A DNA stretch of 63,806 bases from Akkermansia muciniphila (lineage in GTDB: Bacteria > Verrucomicrobiota > Verrucomicrobiia > Methylacidiphilales > Verrucolacustridaceae). The position numbers were made by a program, and so were the translations under genes. Numbering within the stretch: position 1 is the first letter of the stretch; every line of letters starts with the position of its first letter. The DNA is taken from contig CAMDXQ010000002.1 in assembly GCA_945878585.1 (NCBI GenBank), positions 1-63,806 of the forward strand, read 5' to 3'. Of this stretch, positions 9,248 through 19,753 are shown piece by piece. The notes under the pieces were generated by a model that was given only the letters and a program-made list of their open reading frames with translations, made no database searches and was not told the DNA's origin.

Positions 9248-11317
9248 TTAGAGGGTCTGGGGGACTTTTTCGAGCTGGTAGCACTCGATGATGTCGCCCT
9301 CTTCGTACTCGTCGAAATTGCCCAAACGGATACCGCACTCGAGCCCCTGGCGGACTTCTGGAACGTCTTCCTGGAATCGTTTGAGGGTGACAACGGCCCC
9401 GTCGTAAATCGGCTGTTTTTTGCGGATAACGCGGGCTCGACCACTCTTGGTGATGCGGCCGCTCTGCACTTGGGAGCCTGCGACCATAAATTTGGAAAGC
9501 TCGAACACTTTTTTGACGAGGGCGGTGCCGAGGGGGCTTTCGCGCAGCTCGGGGTCGAGGAGCCCGGTCATGGCCTCTTTCACCTGATCCACCAGTTCGT
9601 AAATGATGCTGAACAGCTTGATTTGGATTCCTTCCCGTTTCGCGGCGTTGGCAGCGGAATTATCGGTTTTCGTATTGAAGCCGATCACGACGGCACCCGA
9701 GGCTTTTGCGAGAAGGATGTCCGACTCGCTGATCGGTCCAATCGTGGAGAGAATGATTTCAAGAGTGACCTTCTGACTGGTGATTTTCTTGAGTGATTCG
9801 ACGATCGCTTCCACGGAGCCTTGGACGTCTCCCTTCAGAACCACTCGCAGACACTTCTTTTGGCCTTCGGCGATGCTGGCAAAAAGATTTTCCAAGGTAA
9901 CCCCGCTTGGGGCGGCTGGGCCGGCGGCGAGTCGTGTCACCCGCTGGGCTTCCTGCCGTTCCTCGACGATCGAACGGGCCTCGCGCTCGGAACCAACCAC
10001 AACGACTTCTTCCCCAGGGGAGGGGGCGCCACTTAGCCCGATGATGCGAGCCGGAACCGAGGGACCCGCATTTTTGATCGAGTTTCCGGCGTCATCGAAG
10101 AGAGCTTTCACTTTTCCTTGGTGGGGTCCGCAAACAAAGGAGTCTCCCACCTTGAGGCAACCTTGCTGAACCAAGACGGTAGCTGTTGGTCCGCGGCCCG
10201 TTTCGATCTGGGTCTCGATCACGCGGGCACGGGCATGGCCGGTGGGATCGGCCCGGAGTTCCAAAACTTCGGATTGGAGGGCGATCATTTCCAGTAATTT
10301 TTCGATTCCCGTGCCTTTGGTGGCGGAGACTTCGCAGACGACGGTTTGGCCACCCCACTCTTCTGGGGCGAGGCCAAGTTCCTGAAGTTGGCCTTTGACC
10401 TTGTCGAGATTGGCGCTTGGAAGATCCACTTTGTTGATCGCGACCATAATTGTGACTTTGGCGGCTTGCGCATGCCGGAGGGCTTCTAGGGTCTGGGGTT
10501 TGATGCCGTCATCTGCAGCGACGACGAGAACAACGATATCGGTCACATTCGCTCCGCGAGCCCGCATGGCGGTGAACGCTTCGTGACCCGGAGTGTCGAG
10601 GAAGGTGATCGTGGTCTCACCCCGTTTGACGGTGTATGCACCAATGTGCTGGGTGATCCCTCCCGCTTCGCCGGCCGCCACTTTGGCACGGCGGATGGCA
10701 TCCAGAAGAGAGGTTTTTCCGTGATCGACGTGACCCATGAAAGTCACGATGGGTGGACGAGGTTTGAGATTGGCGGAGGGGACGGGTTTGGCTTTGGGGG
10801 GTTCCACCACGGGGGCGACTTTGTGAACTCCGCCGCCTTCCTTGCGTTTCTCGGCCATGAAAGTGAAGCCGCGTTTTTCACAGATCTTTTTTGCGACCGC
10901 TTCTTCGATGTTTTGATTCAGCGTGGCGAAAACGTTCATCTCCATGAGTTCATGGATCAGTTGGAACGGTTTTAGATTGAGCCGGGTCGCCAAGTCTCGG
11001 ACTTGGATCGGGGGCTTCATCTGGATGATTTTCGATTCGTCCACAACTTCCTCAATGGCGGTCTCACTCACGGGGGCTGCCACGGGTGGAGGGGTAGGTT
11101 CAGAAACGGGCTTTTCGGCGACGGGAACAGGAGTGGCGGTGGGGAGCTCTGCAGGTGCAGGCTCCAACTTTTTTGCCTTCTCTTTTGCGAGACTTTTCTT
11201 CGGAGCTGGTTTCTCCGTGGGATCTTTGGCTGCGGTTGATTTTACCGCACGGGGTTTTTTAATCGGGGCGGCTTCCCCCTCGGGTTTGGCCGTCTTTTTA
11301 GTGGACGAGGTGGCCAT
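9248..11317 (-). CDS. infB: Translation initiation factor IF-2
   Basis: [61 protein letters not shown]. Low-complexity N-terminus. Confidence 0.97.
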   Translation of the reverse strand: MATSSTKKTAKPEGEAAPIKKPRAVKSTAAKDPTEKPAPKKSLAKEKAKKLEPAPAELPTATPVPVAEKPVSEPTPPPVAAPVSETAIEEVVDESKIIQMKPPIQVRDLATRLNLKPFQLIHELMEMNVFATLNQNIEEAVAKKICEKRGFTFMAEKRKEGGGVHKVAPVVEPPKAKPVPSANLKPRPPIVTFMGHVDHGKTSLLDAIRRAKVAAGEAGGITQHIGAYTVKRGETTITFLDTPGHEAFTAMRARGANVTDIVVLVVAADDGIKPQTLEALRHAQAAKVTIMVAINKVDLPSANLDKVKGQLQELGLAPEEWGGQTVVCEVSATKGTGIEKLLEMIALQSEVLELRADPTGHARARVIETQIETGRGPTATVLVQQGCLKVGDSFVCGPHQGKVKALFDDAGNSIKNAGPSVPARIIGLSGAPSPGEEVVVVGSEREARSIVEERQEAQRVTRLAAGPAAPSGVTLENLFASIAEGQKKCLRVVLKGDVQGSVEAIVESLKKITSQKVTLEIILSTIGPISESDILLAKASGAVVIGFNTKTDNSAANAAKREGIQIKLFSIIYELVDQVKEAMTGLLDPELRESPLGTALVKKVFELSKFMVAGSQVQSGRITKSGRARVIRKKQPIYDGAVVTLKRFQEDVPEVRQGLECGIRLGNFDEYEEGDIIECYQLEKVPQTL

Positions 11318-11337
11318 GCCGGGCGAGGGAAGGGGCT

Positions 11338-12600
11338 TCAGGTCTTGGCGGCTGTGAGGGCCGCCTGGGCCTTGGTGCGGATCTCCGTTGCTTGTTCCGG
11401 TGTAAGATCGGGTACGGCTTCTGCGAGATCGGCTTCGGTGGCCTCAGCGATGGCTTCCGCAGTGCTAAATCCAACCGAGGCAATCTTCTGCGCGAGGGGA
11501 AGTTCGATTCCCAAAATCGTGGCCAGACCTTGCACGGCAGCTTCGAGTTTCTGCTCAAAGCCCTGAACTTCGGTCTTATCTTCCTCGACGTCGATATTCC
11601 AGCCGGTGAGGCGGCTGGCGAGGCGAGCGTTGTGTCCCTTCCGGCCGATCGCGAGGGAAAGATTTTCTGCATCCACGAGAGCACGAACGCGACGGTTCGT
11701 TTCATCGATTTCAATCTTGCGGAGTTTCGCGGGCTTGAGAGCTTCGATGACCAGCTCATGGATGTTGGGGGACCAGCGGAAGAGATCCACCTTCTCATTG
11801 TTTAACTCACGAACGATATTTTTGACTCGGGATCCGCGGATGCCAACACAAGCTCCGACCGGATCTACTTTTTCTACATCGGACCAGACGGCGATCTTCG
11901 TGCGGAAACCAGGTTCGCGGGCGAGGGACTTGATCTGTACCGTGCCGTCGTTGAGTTCGTTGACTTCAAGCGAAAGGAGACGGCGAACAAAATCCGGGCT
12001 GGAGCGGGAGAGGATGATTTCCGGTCCGCGCTGGCCATTTTGAACGGCGAGCACGAGGGCGCGGATCCGTTCTCCGGGGGTGTATTCTTCCGTCGGGACG
12101 CGCTCACGGGAAGGCATGATGCCTTCGAATTTTCCGAGATCGATGACGACGTCGGCCCGTTCAAAACGACGAACTGTCCCGGCCACAATATCGCCGACTC
12201 GGCCTTGGAATTCTTCCAAAATCATCGTTTTTTCGATCGAGCGAAGATTTTGGTTCATCGCCTGTTTGAAGACTTGGGCGGCAATCCGGCCGAACTGGCT
12301 GGCATCGAGTTCGATCTCCACGAGTTCTCCAACGTGGGCAGTGGGCTTCACCGAGCGTGCTTTGACGATCGAAATTTCGTCCGCATTGGGCCGTGCACGG
12401 TCGCTGGCCTTCAATTTGGCGAACATTTGGATTTTGCCGGACTTTTGGTCGAGATTGACGCGGATTTCGGTTTCGAGAGGGTAGGTCTTGTGGGCGGCGG
12501 TAATCAGGGCATTCTCGATGACCGTGGCCATCACCTTGCGGCTTATGCCCTTCTCCTTTTCCATGTAATCGAGTACTGTGAGGAAGTCTTGTGTGTTCAT
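11338..12600 (-). CDS. nusA: Transcription termination/antitermination protein NusA
   Basis: S1 and KH region: VDPVGACVGIRGSRVKNIVRELNNEKVDLFRWS, LSLAIGRKGHNARLASRLTGWNIDV. Start taken at MNTQDFLTVLDYMEKEKGI. Confidence 0.95.
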   Translation of the reverse strand: MNTQDFLTVLDYMEKEKGISRKVMATVIENALITAAHKTYPLETEIRVNLDQKSGKIQMFAKLKASDRARPNADEISIVKARSVKPTAHVGELVEIELDASQFGRIAAQVFKQAMNQNLRSIEKTMILEEFQGRVGDIVAGTVRRFERADVVIDLGKFEGIMPSRERVPTEEYTPGERIRALVLAVQNGQRGPEIILSRSSPDFVRRLLSLEVNELNDGTVQIKSLAREPGFRTKIAVWSDVEKVDPVGACVGIRGSRVKNIVRELNNEKVDLFRWSPNIHELVIEALKPAKLRKIEIDETNRRVRALVDAENLSLAIGRKGHNARLASRLTGWNIDVEEDKTEVQGFEQKLEAAVQGLATILGIELPLAQKIASVGFSTAEAIAEATEADLAEAVPDLTPEQATEIRTKAQAALTAAKT

Positions 12601-12769
12601 GTGCTTATATTTTCTGGTTGTTGGAGAAGGCTTTTGGCGAAAAAAAGGGTGGAAACCTTCGAGTTCCCACCCAACTTCCGCCGCGAGACGACTCCTGCAA
12701 AATCGTATCAAAACCCTTGAATCGGTCAACCCATGAAATTCACCCCCTCCCGATAGGTGTAACCCCTTG

Positions 12770-13588
12770 ATGAAGGCCAAGATTGGTTTGGTTGCTGGGC
12801 GCGGAGTTTACCCTCGTCTGGTATTGGATGGGGCTAAGGCTCAGGGGGTTCCTTTGGCGGTCGCGGCATTTCTGGGCGAGACGGAGGCGCGGGTGGCGGC
12901 TCGGGGTCAACCGACCGAGTGGTTAAGAGTCGGGCAGTTGGGCAAGCTGATCTCCTTTTTTAAGAAAGTGGGTGTTCAGGAGGTGATTTTTGCTGGGCAG
13001 ATCACGCCAAAGAGACTTTTCGATTTGCGGCCTGATTGGAAAGCCCTTTGGATTTTGGCGAAGTTGAAGGAGCGGAATGCGGCGACCCTTTTTGGGGCGG
13101 TGGCGTCAGAGTTGGGGAAGGCGGGGATCAAAGTTTTGCCTGCGACCACTTTTGTGGAGCAGCATTTGGCGGGTCGAGGGATTTTAGCCGGTCCAAATCC
13201 TCCCAAGAATCTCTCCATGGAGATTGCCTTTGGCTGGCCTTTGGCAAAAGCGGTGGCGCGATTGAATATTGGTCAAAGTCTAGTGGTGAAAAAGGGGACG
13301 GTAATGGCGGTAGAGGGATTTGAGGGCACGGATGAGACCCTACGGCGGGGCGGGGAGTTGGCAGGATGCGAAGCGGTCGCGATCAAAGTGACTGCCCCTG
13401 GGCAGGATATGCGTTTCGATGTGCCGGTGATCGGACCTCGAACATTGCAGGCTGCGGCCCAGGGGAAAGTGAGCGCACTGGTTGTTGAATCACACAGAAC
13501 CCTAATTTTGGAAATGGAAGAGGTGAAGAAGTTGGCGGTGCGGAATAAAATCACCGTATGGGGTCATGCGGGGAAGGCGATCAAATGA
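12770..13588 (+). CDS. lpxI: UDP-2,3-diacylglucosamine diphosphatase LpxI (DUF1009)
   Basis: KIGLVAGRGVYPRLVLDGAK, EVIFAGQITPKRLFDLRPDW, GPRTLQAAAQGKVSALVVES. Next to lpxB. Confidence 0.88.
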   Translation: MKAKIGLVAGRGVYPRLVLDGAKAQGVPLAVAAFLGETEARVAARGQPTEWLRVGQLGKLISFFKKVGVQEVIFAGQITPKRLFDLRPDWKALWILAKLKERNAATLFGAVASELGKAGIKVLPATTFVEQHLAGRGILAGPNPPKNLSMEIAFGWPLAKAVARLNIGQSLVVKKGTVMAVEGFEGTDETLRRGGELAGCEAVAIKVTAPGQDMRFDVPVIGPRTLQAAAQGKVSALVVESHRTLILEMEEVKKLAVRNKITVWGHAGKAIK

Positions 13589-14511
13589 GTCGGAAGATTC
13601 GCGTGGGGGTGGCTGGAGTGGGGCATATGGGTAAGGAGCATGCACGGATTTATGCGGAACTTCCGGAAGCGGAACTGGTCGGAGTGCATGATTCGGATCC
13701 GGAGACGGCCCGCAAGATTGCCGGCAAGTGCAAAACTCGGGCCTTTTCTTCCTTGGAGGAGATGGTGGAAGCGGTCGAAGCGGCCAGCATTGTCACTCCG
13801 ACGACAACTCATCTGGCGATTGCCGAGCCATTCCTGAAAAAAGGAAAACATGTTCTGGTGGAGAAACCGATTGCGATGGATACGGCGGAGGCCCGAAAAC
13901 TGGTTGAGTTGGCGGACCAGCATGGTGCGAAGTTAGCCGTTGGCCATGTGGAGCGCTTTAATCCGGTTCTGGCGGCTCTGGAGGAGAGGCTGGGGCGGCC
14001 TCGATTCATTGAGGCTCATCGGTTGTCCCCTTATCCGGGTCGCAGCACCGACATCGGAGTTGTGATGGATCTAATGATCCATGATTTGGAAATTATTTTA
14101 CATCTGGTGCGATCTCCCGTGACGTCCGTGGATGCGGTGGGGGTGCCGGTGTTGAGTAAGGGGGAGGATATTGCGAATGCACGGATTCGTTTTGCGAACG
14201 GCTGTGTGGCGAATCTGACGACCAGTCGGATCAGTCCCGAAAAGTTGCGAAAGATCCGGGTCTTTCAGGACGACGCGTATCTCTCCCTCGACTACATGAA
14301 GCAGGAGGGGGAAATCTACAAACGCTTGGATGGTAAAATCACGCGGGACAAGATTCCAGTGATGAAAGGGGAGCCCCTAAAAAACCAGTTGGCGGAATTT
14401 CTGCAGAACGTCCGGGAGGGCACCGATCCGCGGGTAGGTGGGTCGCACGGTTTTGAGGCTTTGAAATTAGCGTCCCAGATCTGCGGTCAAATGACCTCGG
14501 TGGGTTCATGA
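13585..14511 (+). CDS. Gfo/Idh/MocA family oxidoreductase
   Basis: RVGVAGVGHMGKEHARIY, VEKPIAMDTAEARKLVE, VGHVERFNPVL. ATGA overlaps on both sides in an lpxI-oxidoreductase-lpxB unit. Confidence 0.9.
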   Translation: MSRKIRVGVAGVGHMGKEHARIYAELPEAELVGVHDSDPETARKIAGKCKTRAFSSLEEMVEAVEAASIVTPTTTHLAIAEPFLKKGKHVLVEKPIAMDTAEARKLVELADQHGAKLAVGHVERFNPVLAALEERLGRPRFIEAHRLSPYPGRSTDIGVVMDLMIHDLEIILHLVRSPVTSVDAVGVPVLSKGEDIANARIRFANGCVANLTTSRISPEKLRKIRVFQDDAYLSLDYMKQEGEIYKRLDGKITRDKIPVMKGEPLKNQLAEFLQNVREGTDPRVGGSHGFEALKLASQICGQMTSVGS

Positions 14512-15734
14512 GTGGGATCGAAGAGAGGGAGCCCCGGGTTTATCTGGTGGCGGGGGAGGCGAGCGGAGATCGTCTAGCGGCAGATCTTCTGCGGGAGTTG
14601 AAGAAGAACCCGAAGTTACGGGCGTTTGGAGTGGGAGGACCGATGTTGAAGGCGGCAGGGCAGGAGCAGAGCTTGGATCTGGCGAGACATGCGGTGGTCG
14701 GATTGACCGACGTTCTGAAAAATCTACCGAAATTCTTGAAAATATTCAGGGAGGTGAAACACGAGATCGCGGAGGTGAATCCGGATGTGGTGGTTCTTGT
14801 GGATTATCCCGGTTTCAATTTGCGATTGGCCAAAGCACTGCATGGGGAGAGGAACGGGCCTGCCGTTGTGTATTATGTGAGTCCGCAGGTTTGGGCGTGG
14901 AAGGCGGGACGGGCCAAGACGATGGAGCGAATATTGGAGCGGTTGCTGGTGATCTTTCCTTTCGAGGTGGATTGGTTTGCCCGGCATGCGCCGAAGTTGA
15001 AAACGAAGTGGGTCGGGCATCCGTTGGCCGATCGTTGGATCGAGCAGGCTCACGCCCGGCGGGATGAGGTTCCCTGTGTGGCGTTATTGCCAGGAAGTCG
15101 GATGAAGGAGATTGAAAAGCATTGGCCTGTTTTATTGAAAACGGCGCAACGCATCGTGCAGGAACAGAGAAATGTCCGCTTCATCTCCATGGCAACTAAT
15201 CATGAGATGAGACAAAAGCTGGAAGAGATTTGGGCCAAGTATCCGATGAGTGGTGTGAGTCTCGATATTCTGTCGGGACAGTCGCTGACCCAACTTACCC
15301 GCTGCTCCTTGGCCATCGTGGCATCTGGAACCGCGACGTTGGAGTGCGCGATGGCGGGGTTGCCGATGTTGGTGGTTTATCAGGCTTCTTGGCTGACATA
15401 CTGGATTGGTCGGATGCTGGTGAAACTGCCTTATCTCTCGATGGTGAATGTTTTGGCGGGCGAAAAAGTGGTTCCTGAGTTTTTGCAGGGGGCGGCCGAA
15501 CCGGAACGATTGGCGCGAGCTGCGCTTCAGATTCTACGAAATCCAAAAGGGGCGGAGACGATGTCGATTCGGATTCGGGAAGTGGCGAAAAAGTTAGGCG
15601 GTCCAGGGGCGGCTGCCCGAGCTGCGGAGGAAGTGGAGGATGCGATCCGGACGAGGCAAAAATTAATGGTCGCGGCGGAGAAGAGTGTCGGCGATCGCGA
15701 GCAGGGGAGCGGCGGAGGATCCGAGGGGGCGTAG
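14508..15734 (+). CDS. lpxB: Lipid-A-disaccharide synthase
   Basis: YLVAGEASGDRLAADLLRELK, VDYPGFNLRLAKAL, YYVSPQVWAWKAGRAKTM, LLPGSRMKEIEKHWP, ASGTATLECAMAGLPMLVVYQ. Confidence 0.96.
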   Translation: MSGIEEREPRVYLVAGEASGDRLAADLLRELKKNPKLRAFGVGGPMLKAAGQEQSLDLARHAVVGLTDVLKNLPKFLKIFREVKHEIAEVNPDVVVLVDYPGFNLRLAKALHGERNGPAVVYYVSPQVWAWKAGRAKTMERILERLLVIFPFEVDWFARHAPKLKTKWVGHPLADRWIEQAHARRDEVPCVALLPGSRMKEIEKHWPVLLKTAQRIVQEQRNVRFISMATNHEMRQKLEEIWAKYPMSGVSLDILSGQSLTQLTRCSLAIVASGTATLECAMAGLPMLVVYQASWLTYWIGRMLVKLPYLSMVNVLAGEKVVPEFLQGAAEPERLARAALQILRNPKGAETMSIRIREVAKKLGGPGAAARAAEEVEDAIRTRQKLMVAAEKSVGDREQGSGGGSEGA

Positions 15735-16541
15735 GGCGGCTCGGGCGGTGGCAGTCAGACGATCCGCCTCTTTCTGAGCTCCGGCGAGTCCGAGGAGGCG
15801 GGGGTAGGTTGCTTTCCCGGAGGATTGATCCTTTCCAATGCTCTTGCCGAGCTTTTCCTTGGTTGAGGTGATATCCAAAATATCGTCGATGACTTGAAAG
15901 GCTAACCCGAGAGCTTGCCCAAAGCGGGTGAGGTGGCGGAGCGATTGGGGGGAGGCTCCGGCAGACATTGCACCGAGCCGGAGAGAAGTGGTGATGAGAG
16001 CACCGGTTTTAGCCCGGTGAATTTCGACAAGTTTTTTGAGCGGGATCCGTTTTTTTTCCGAATCGAGATCGAGAACCTGGCCGGCGATGAGGCCGAGACT
16101 TCCTGATGCGTGTGCAAGTTCGGACACCAGATGCGCGGGGGAGTAGCGGCGGTTAGTTTGGGTTCTGGCGACGGAGGCGAACGCTTCCGTGAGAAGAGCG
16201 TCTCCGGCAAGAACGGCAACGGCTTCCCCGTAGACGCGGTGGCTGGTGGGGCGACCGCGGCGGAAGTTGTCGTCATCCATACAGGGAAGATCGTCATGAA
16301 TGAGAGAGTAGGTGTGAATGCATTCGACAGCACAGGCGGCGGGTAGGGCGAGGGATTCTTTTCCTCCCACCGTGCGTGCGGCGGCGAGACAGAGAATGGG
16401 GCGGAGGCGTTTTCCTCCTGCCAGGAGGCTATAACGCATGGCTTTGTGGATGAGAGGCGGGTTCGCTTTCGAAGAGATTAAGCGATCGAGAGCTTTTTCG
16501 ACGACGGGAAGTCGGGATTTCCAGAAGGCTTGCGGATTCAC
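15663..16541 (-). CDS. ispA: Polyprenyl (farnesyl/geranylgeranyl) diphosphate synthase
   Basis: GGKRLRPILCLAAAR, HTYSLIHDDLPCMDDDNFRRGRPTSH, QVIDDILDIT. GTG start inferred at VNPQAFWKSRL, because the listed upstream ORF extension is antisense to thiG. Confidence 0.9.
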   Translation of the reverse strand: MNPQAFWKSRLPVVEKALDRLISSKANPPLIHKAMRYSLLAGGKRLRPILCLAAARTVGGKESLALPAACAVECIHTYSLIHDDLPCMDDDNFRRGRPTSHRVYGEAVAVLAGDALLTEAFASVARTQTNRRYSPAHLVSELAHASGSLGLIAGQVLDLDSEKKRIPLKKLVEIHRAKTGALITTSLRLGAMSAGASPQSLRHLTRFGQALGLAFQVIDDILDITSTKEKLGKSIGKDQSSGKATYPRLLGLAGAQKEADRLTATARAALRPLGSSAAPLLAIADTLLRRDH

Positions 16542-16668
16542 TAGGGGAAGATATGACGAAGTTTGGGTGAAGAAGGCAAGCGTATCATTTGATTCTCCTT
16601 GTTGTTTTTTTGGGAAAGAGGATGGGAGGAGGCTGGAATGGTAGATTGGGTTAGCGTAAGGTTTAGGG

Positions 16669-17469
16669 ATGTCTACGAAGGTGGAGACTTTCGAAAAGTG
16701 GAAGATTGGCGATCGGGAGTTTCGTTCCCGATTACTGATTGGGACGGGTAAATTTTCATCGGTTGGGGCAATGCGATCGGCTTTGGAGGCGAGCGGGGCG
16801 GAAATCGTAACCGTGGCGTTGCGTCGGGTGGATCTGACGGGGTTGAAAGATCCGCAGTCGAACATGTTGGAGGAGATCGATCAACAAAAGTATTTGGTTT
16901 TGGCCAACACGAGCGGGGCGATGAATGCGGAGGAGGCAGTGCGTTTGGCGCGGTTGGCGGTGGCGGCTGGGTTGCCGAAGTGGGTGAAGTTGGAAATTCA
17001 TCCGGATCCTCGATATCTCCTGCCGGATCCAATCGAGACATTGAAAGCGACGGAGATTCTGGTGAAGGAAGGATTTACGATTCTGCCCTATATCAATGCG
17101 GATCCGGTTCTGGCGAAGAGGTTGGAGGAGGCGGGTGCGGCGACGGTGATGCCATTGGGCGCGCCCATTGGATCGAATCGGGGGATCGAGACGCGTGCCC
17201 AGATCGAGATCATTATTGAGCAGTCTAGAGTTCCGGTGATCGTGGATGCGGGATTAGGGGCTCCATCTCATGCGGCGGAGGCGTTGGAGATGGGTGCGGA
17301 TGCAGTTTTGATCAACACTGCGATTGCTGTGGCGGAAGATCCGGCCGCGATGGCCAAGGCGTTCCGGTTGGGGGTAGAGGCGGGAAGAATGGGATATGAA
17401 GCGGGATTAGGGCCGACTTGTCGGACGGCGTTGGCGACAAGTCCTCTGACGGGTTTTCTCGACGAATGA
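16669..17469 (+). CDS. thiG: Thiazole synthase
   Basis: [97 protein letters not shown]. Confidence 0.97.
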   Translation: MSTKVETFEKWKIGDREFRSRLLIGTGKFSSVGAMRSALEASGAEIVTVALRRVDLTGLKDPQSNMLEEIDQQKYLVLANTSGAMNAEEAVRLARLAVAAGLPKWVKLEIHPDPRYLLPDPIETLKATEILVKEGFTILPYINADPVLAKRLEEAGAATVMPLGAPIGSNRGIETRAQIEIIIEQSRVPVIVDAGLGAPSHAAEALEMGADAVLINTAIAVAEDPAAMAKAFRLGVEAGRMGYEAGLGPTCRTALATSPLTGFLDE

Positions 17470-18587
17470 GTGGAACTCCGGGAGATCCGCTTGAGGGGTT
17501 GCCCTTTTCTAGGTCGAGGGCGGTGGCGCGGTTTGAGGAATTGATGTTCGGGCCGATTCGTCTCGAGGAGTTAGCCGAGCAAGCCAGAGCGGAAACTCGG
17601 AAAAACTTTGGGCGAACCATGCGCTTGTTTGCCCCTCTTTATCTTTCGAATGAGTGTGTGAACACGTGTCAGTACTGTGGATTTTCGAAAGATAATCCGA
17701 TTCGGAGGGTGACCTTAACTCCGGAGGAGGTGGAAGTGGAGGCGAAGCATCTAGCGGGACTTGGGTTTCGCAATGTTCTTTTGGTGAGTGGGGAGCATCC
17801 CCGGGAGGTACCGGTTCCTTATTTGGCGGAGACGGTGAGAAGGACAGTTGGGCTTTTCCCTTCCGTTGCGATTGAGGTCGCACCGTTGGAGACGGCGGAG
17901 TATCGGGATATTGTGGAGGCGGGGGCGGAGGGTTTGGTGCTGTATCAGGAGAGTTATGATCGTGCAGCATATGCGGAGATGCATGTCTCGGGGCCGAAAC
18001 GGAATTTCGATGAAAGGTTAGGTGGACCCGAGCGGGGGTATCAGGCGGGATTTCGCAGAATTGGATTAGGGGTACTGGTGGGATTGGCGGACTGGAGGAG
18101 GGAGTTGGTGGCGTTGGCGGCTCATGTTTGCCATTTGATGAAGGTGGGTTGGAAAGCACAGGTGACGTTGGCTTTACCCCGATTGCGGCCGGCCGCCGGC
18201 GGATTTCAGCCTCGGGTTGCGATGTCGGATCGGGATTTTGTCCGGGCGATCTGTGCGTTCCGTGTAGCATTTCCGCAGGCAGGAATTGTTTTGTCCACGA
18301 GAGAACCGGCGAAGTTGCGGGATGGTTTAATGGATTTGGGAGTGACGATGATGAGTGCGGGTTCGGAGACCGATCCAGGCGGTTATACGGGAGTGGGGAA
18401 GAAGAGGTTGCACCGAACGGTGAGGGGTCGGGAAGTGGCGTTGGAAGCGAAGGAGTGGGAAGGGGCGGAAGCGACAGAACAGTTTGAAGTATCGGATGAG
18501 AGAAGTGCGGAGGAGCTGAGTCAGGAACTGCGGCGGCGGGGTTTCGATCCTGTTTGGAAGGATTGGGACCGGGCTTTGGCGGGCTAG
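17466..18587 (+). CDS. thiH: 2-iminoacetate synthase (radical SAM)
   Basis: [24 protein letters not shown] (radical-SAM CxxxCxxC), [27 protein letters not shown]. Start at ATGA overlap with thiG. Confidence 0.95.
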   Translation: MSGTPGDPLEGLPFSRSRAVARFEELMFGPIRLEELAEQARAETRKNFGRTMRLFAPLYLSNECVNTCQYCGFSKDNPIRRVTLTPEEVEVEAKHLAGLGFRNVLLVSGEHPREVPVPYLAETVRRTVGLFPSVAIEVAPLETAEYRDIVEAGAEGLVLYQESYDRAAYAEMHVSGPKRNFDERLGGPERGYQAGFRRIGLGVLVGLADWRRELVALAAHVCHLMKVGWKAQVTLALPRLRPAAGGFQPRVAMSDRDFVRAICAFRVAFPQAGIVLSTREPAKLRDGLMDLGVTMMSAGSETDPGGYTGVGKKRLHRTVRGREVALEAKEWEGAEATEQFEVSDERSAEELSQELRRRGFDPVWKDWDRALAG

Positions 18588-18591
18588 AAGG

Positions 18592-18804
18592 ATGGCGATC
18601 ATGGTGACGATATTTGCAAATGGGAAAGCTCGGCAAGTGCGTCCGAGTCAAACTGTGGCGGAGATGATCCGGGAAATGAATATTGAGCCGTCGAGCGTCC
18701 TGGTGGAGCGGAATGGGGAGGCTCTTTTACGGCAGGAGTGGGCTGAAAAGAAAGTGGAGCATGGGGATCGTCTGGAATTTGTACGGGTGGTGGCGGGGGG
18801 ATAA
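18592..18804 (+). CDS. thiS: Sulfur carrier protein ThiS
   Basis: Short ubiquitin-like protein ending VVAGG, directly after thiH. Confidence 0.92.
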   Translation: MAIMVTIFANGKARQVRPSQTVAEMIREMNIEPSSVLVERNGEALLRQEWAEKKVEHGDRLEFVRVVAGG

Positions 18805-18807
18805 TCG

Positions 18808-19407
18808 ATGGCGGAGGATCGGGAGAGCAAGATCGATGATGCATTGGTGCGGCGGATGGCGGAGGGGGACGAGGAGGCGTTGCGAGAGCTGATTGTGAGG
18901 CATGAGGACCGGGTGTATGGAACAGTGGCTCGGATGATTGGGGGTGCGGGACCGGATGCAGAGGATTTAGCGCAGCAGATTTTTTTGCGGATTTGGAAGG
19001 CGGCACCGAAGTACCGAGCCGAAGCGAAGTTTACCACTTGGCTGATGACCGTGACACGAAATCTGGTGTTCACCTTTTGTGAAGCCCGTGCGAGGCGATT
19101 AGAAGTATCAGAGGAGATTGTGGATGAAGAGGCGGAAGAGACGATTCAGCGAAAGGAGTCGGTCGCGGCAAGGACTCCGAGAGAGGATTTATCTGGAAAG
19201 GAGTTGATCGAGGCTGTGGAGGAGGCTTGTGCTCAGCTACCGATGAAGCAGAGGTTGGTGGTACACCTACGGGAGCATGAGGACATGGATTTTTCTGAGA
19301 TTGGAGAAATATTGGGAATCAGCGAGCTTGGGGCTAAGTCGTTGATGTTCAGGGCACGTGAAAATTTAAAAATAAAGCTATCTGCTTTTTTGACCGAACC
19401 TAGTTAG
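18808..19407 (+). CDS. RNA polymerase sigma-70 factor, ECF subfamily
   Basis: Region 2 GPDAEDLAQQIFLRIWKAAPKYRAEAKFTTWLMTVTRNLVF. Region 4 QLPMKQRLVVHLREHEDMDFSEIGEILGISELGAKSLMFRARENLK. Confidence 0.93.
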   Translation: MAEDRESKIDDALVRRMAEGDEEALRELIVRHEDRVYGTVARMIGGAGPDAEDLAQQIFLRIWKAAPKYRAEAKFTTWLMTVTRNLVFTFCEARARRLEVSEEIVDEEAEETIQRKESVAARTPREDLSGKELIEAVEEACAQLPMKQRLVVHLREHEDMDFSEIGEILGISELGAKSLMFRARENLKIKLSAFLTEPS

Positions 19408-19429
19408 AAGAAAGGGAGTCTAATACTAT

Positions 19430-19753
19430 ATGAGGAAGAAGAGAGATGAGATTGGGGATGGGGCGGAGGGGTTGGGACCGGAGTTAGGTAGGCTTTGGGC
19501 CTCGGCTCCTGTTCCCAAGGCACCATCGTGGTTTGCGGCGAGGACGATGGCTCGGTTGCGACGAGAAGAAGATAGTAGGAAAAGTTGGTTCGGAATGCCG
19601 AAGTGGGTTTTGATTGGGACGGGGTTGGCGTTATTGGCGTTGGGTTGGTTTCGCTGGGAAAGTCAGCCTACGATTCGGGATGCGGAGGTTTATGCGGCTT
19701 TGAATGCTCTGGTTGAAGAGGATCGGGAGAGTCGTTGGTGGGCAGGATTATGA
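19430..19753 (+). CDS. Single-pass membrane protein, candidate anti-sigma factor
   Basis: 107 aa. Cytosolic N-terminus followed by a TM segment (WVLIGTGLALLALGWF). Immediately downstream of the ECF sigma gene. No family motif recognised. Confidence 0.6.
   Translation: MRKKRDEIGDGAEGLGPELGRLWASAPVPKAPSWFAARTMARLRREEDSRKSWFGMPKWVLIGTGLALLALGWFRWESQPTIRDAEVYAALNALVEEDRESRWWAGL

Noticed and set aside
9044-9796. 250-aa plus-strand ORF antisense to rbfA/infB
   Set aside because: Fully antisense to conserved infB/rbfA. Composition-driven open frame.
12040-12720. 226-aa plus-strand ORF antisense to nusA
   Set aside because: Mirror frame of nusA. No own ribosome-binding site or family motif.
16542-16668. 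Possible TPP riboswitch upstream of thiG
   Set aside because: Looked for CUGAGA and ACCUGAUC-type conserved core and found neither in the leader.
17509-18651. 380-aa minus-strand ORF antisense to thiH
   Set aside because: Extremely Pro/Ser/His-rich composition typical of a mirror frame of a GC-rich coding gene. thiH on the other strand is unambiguous.
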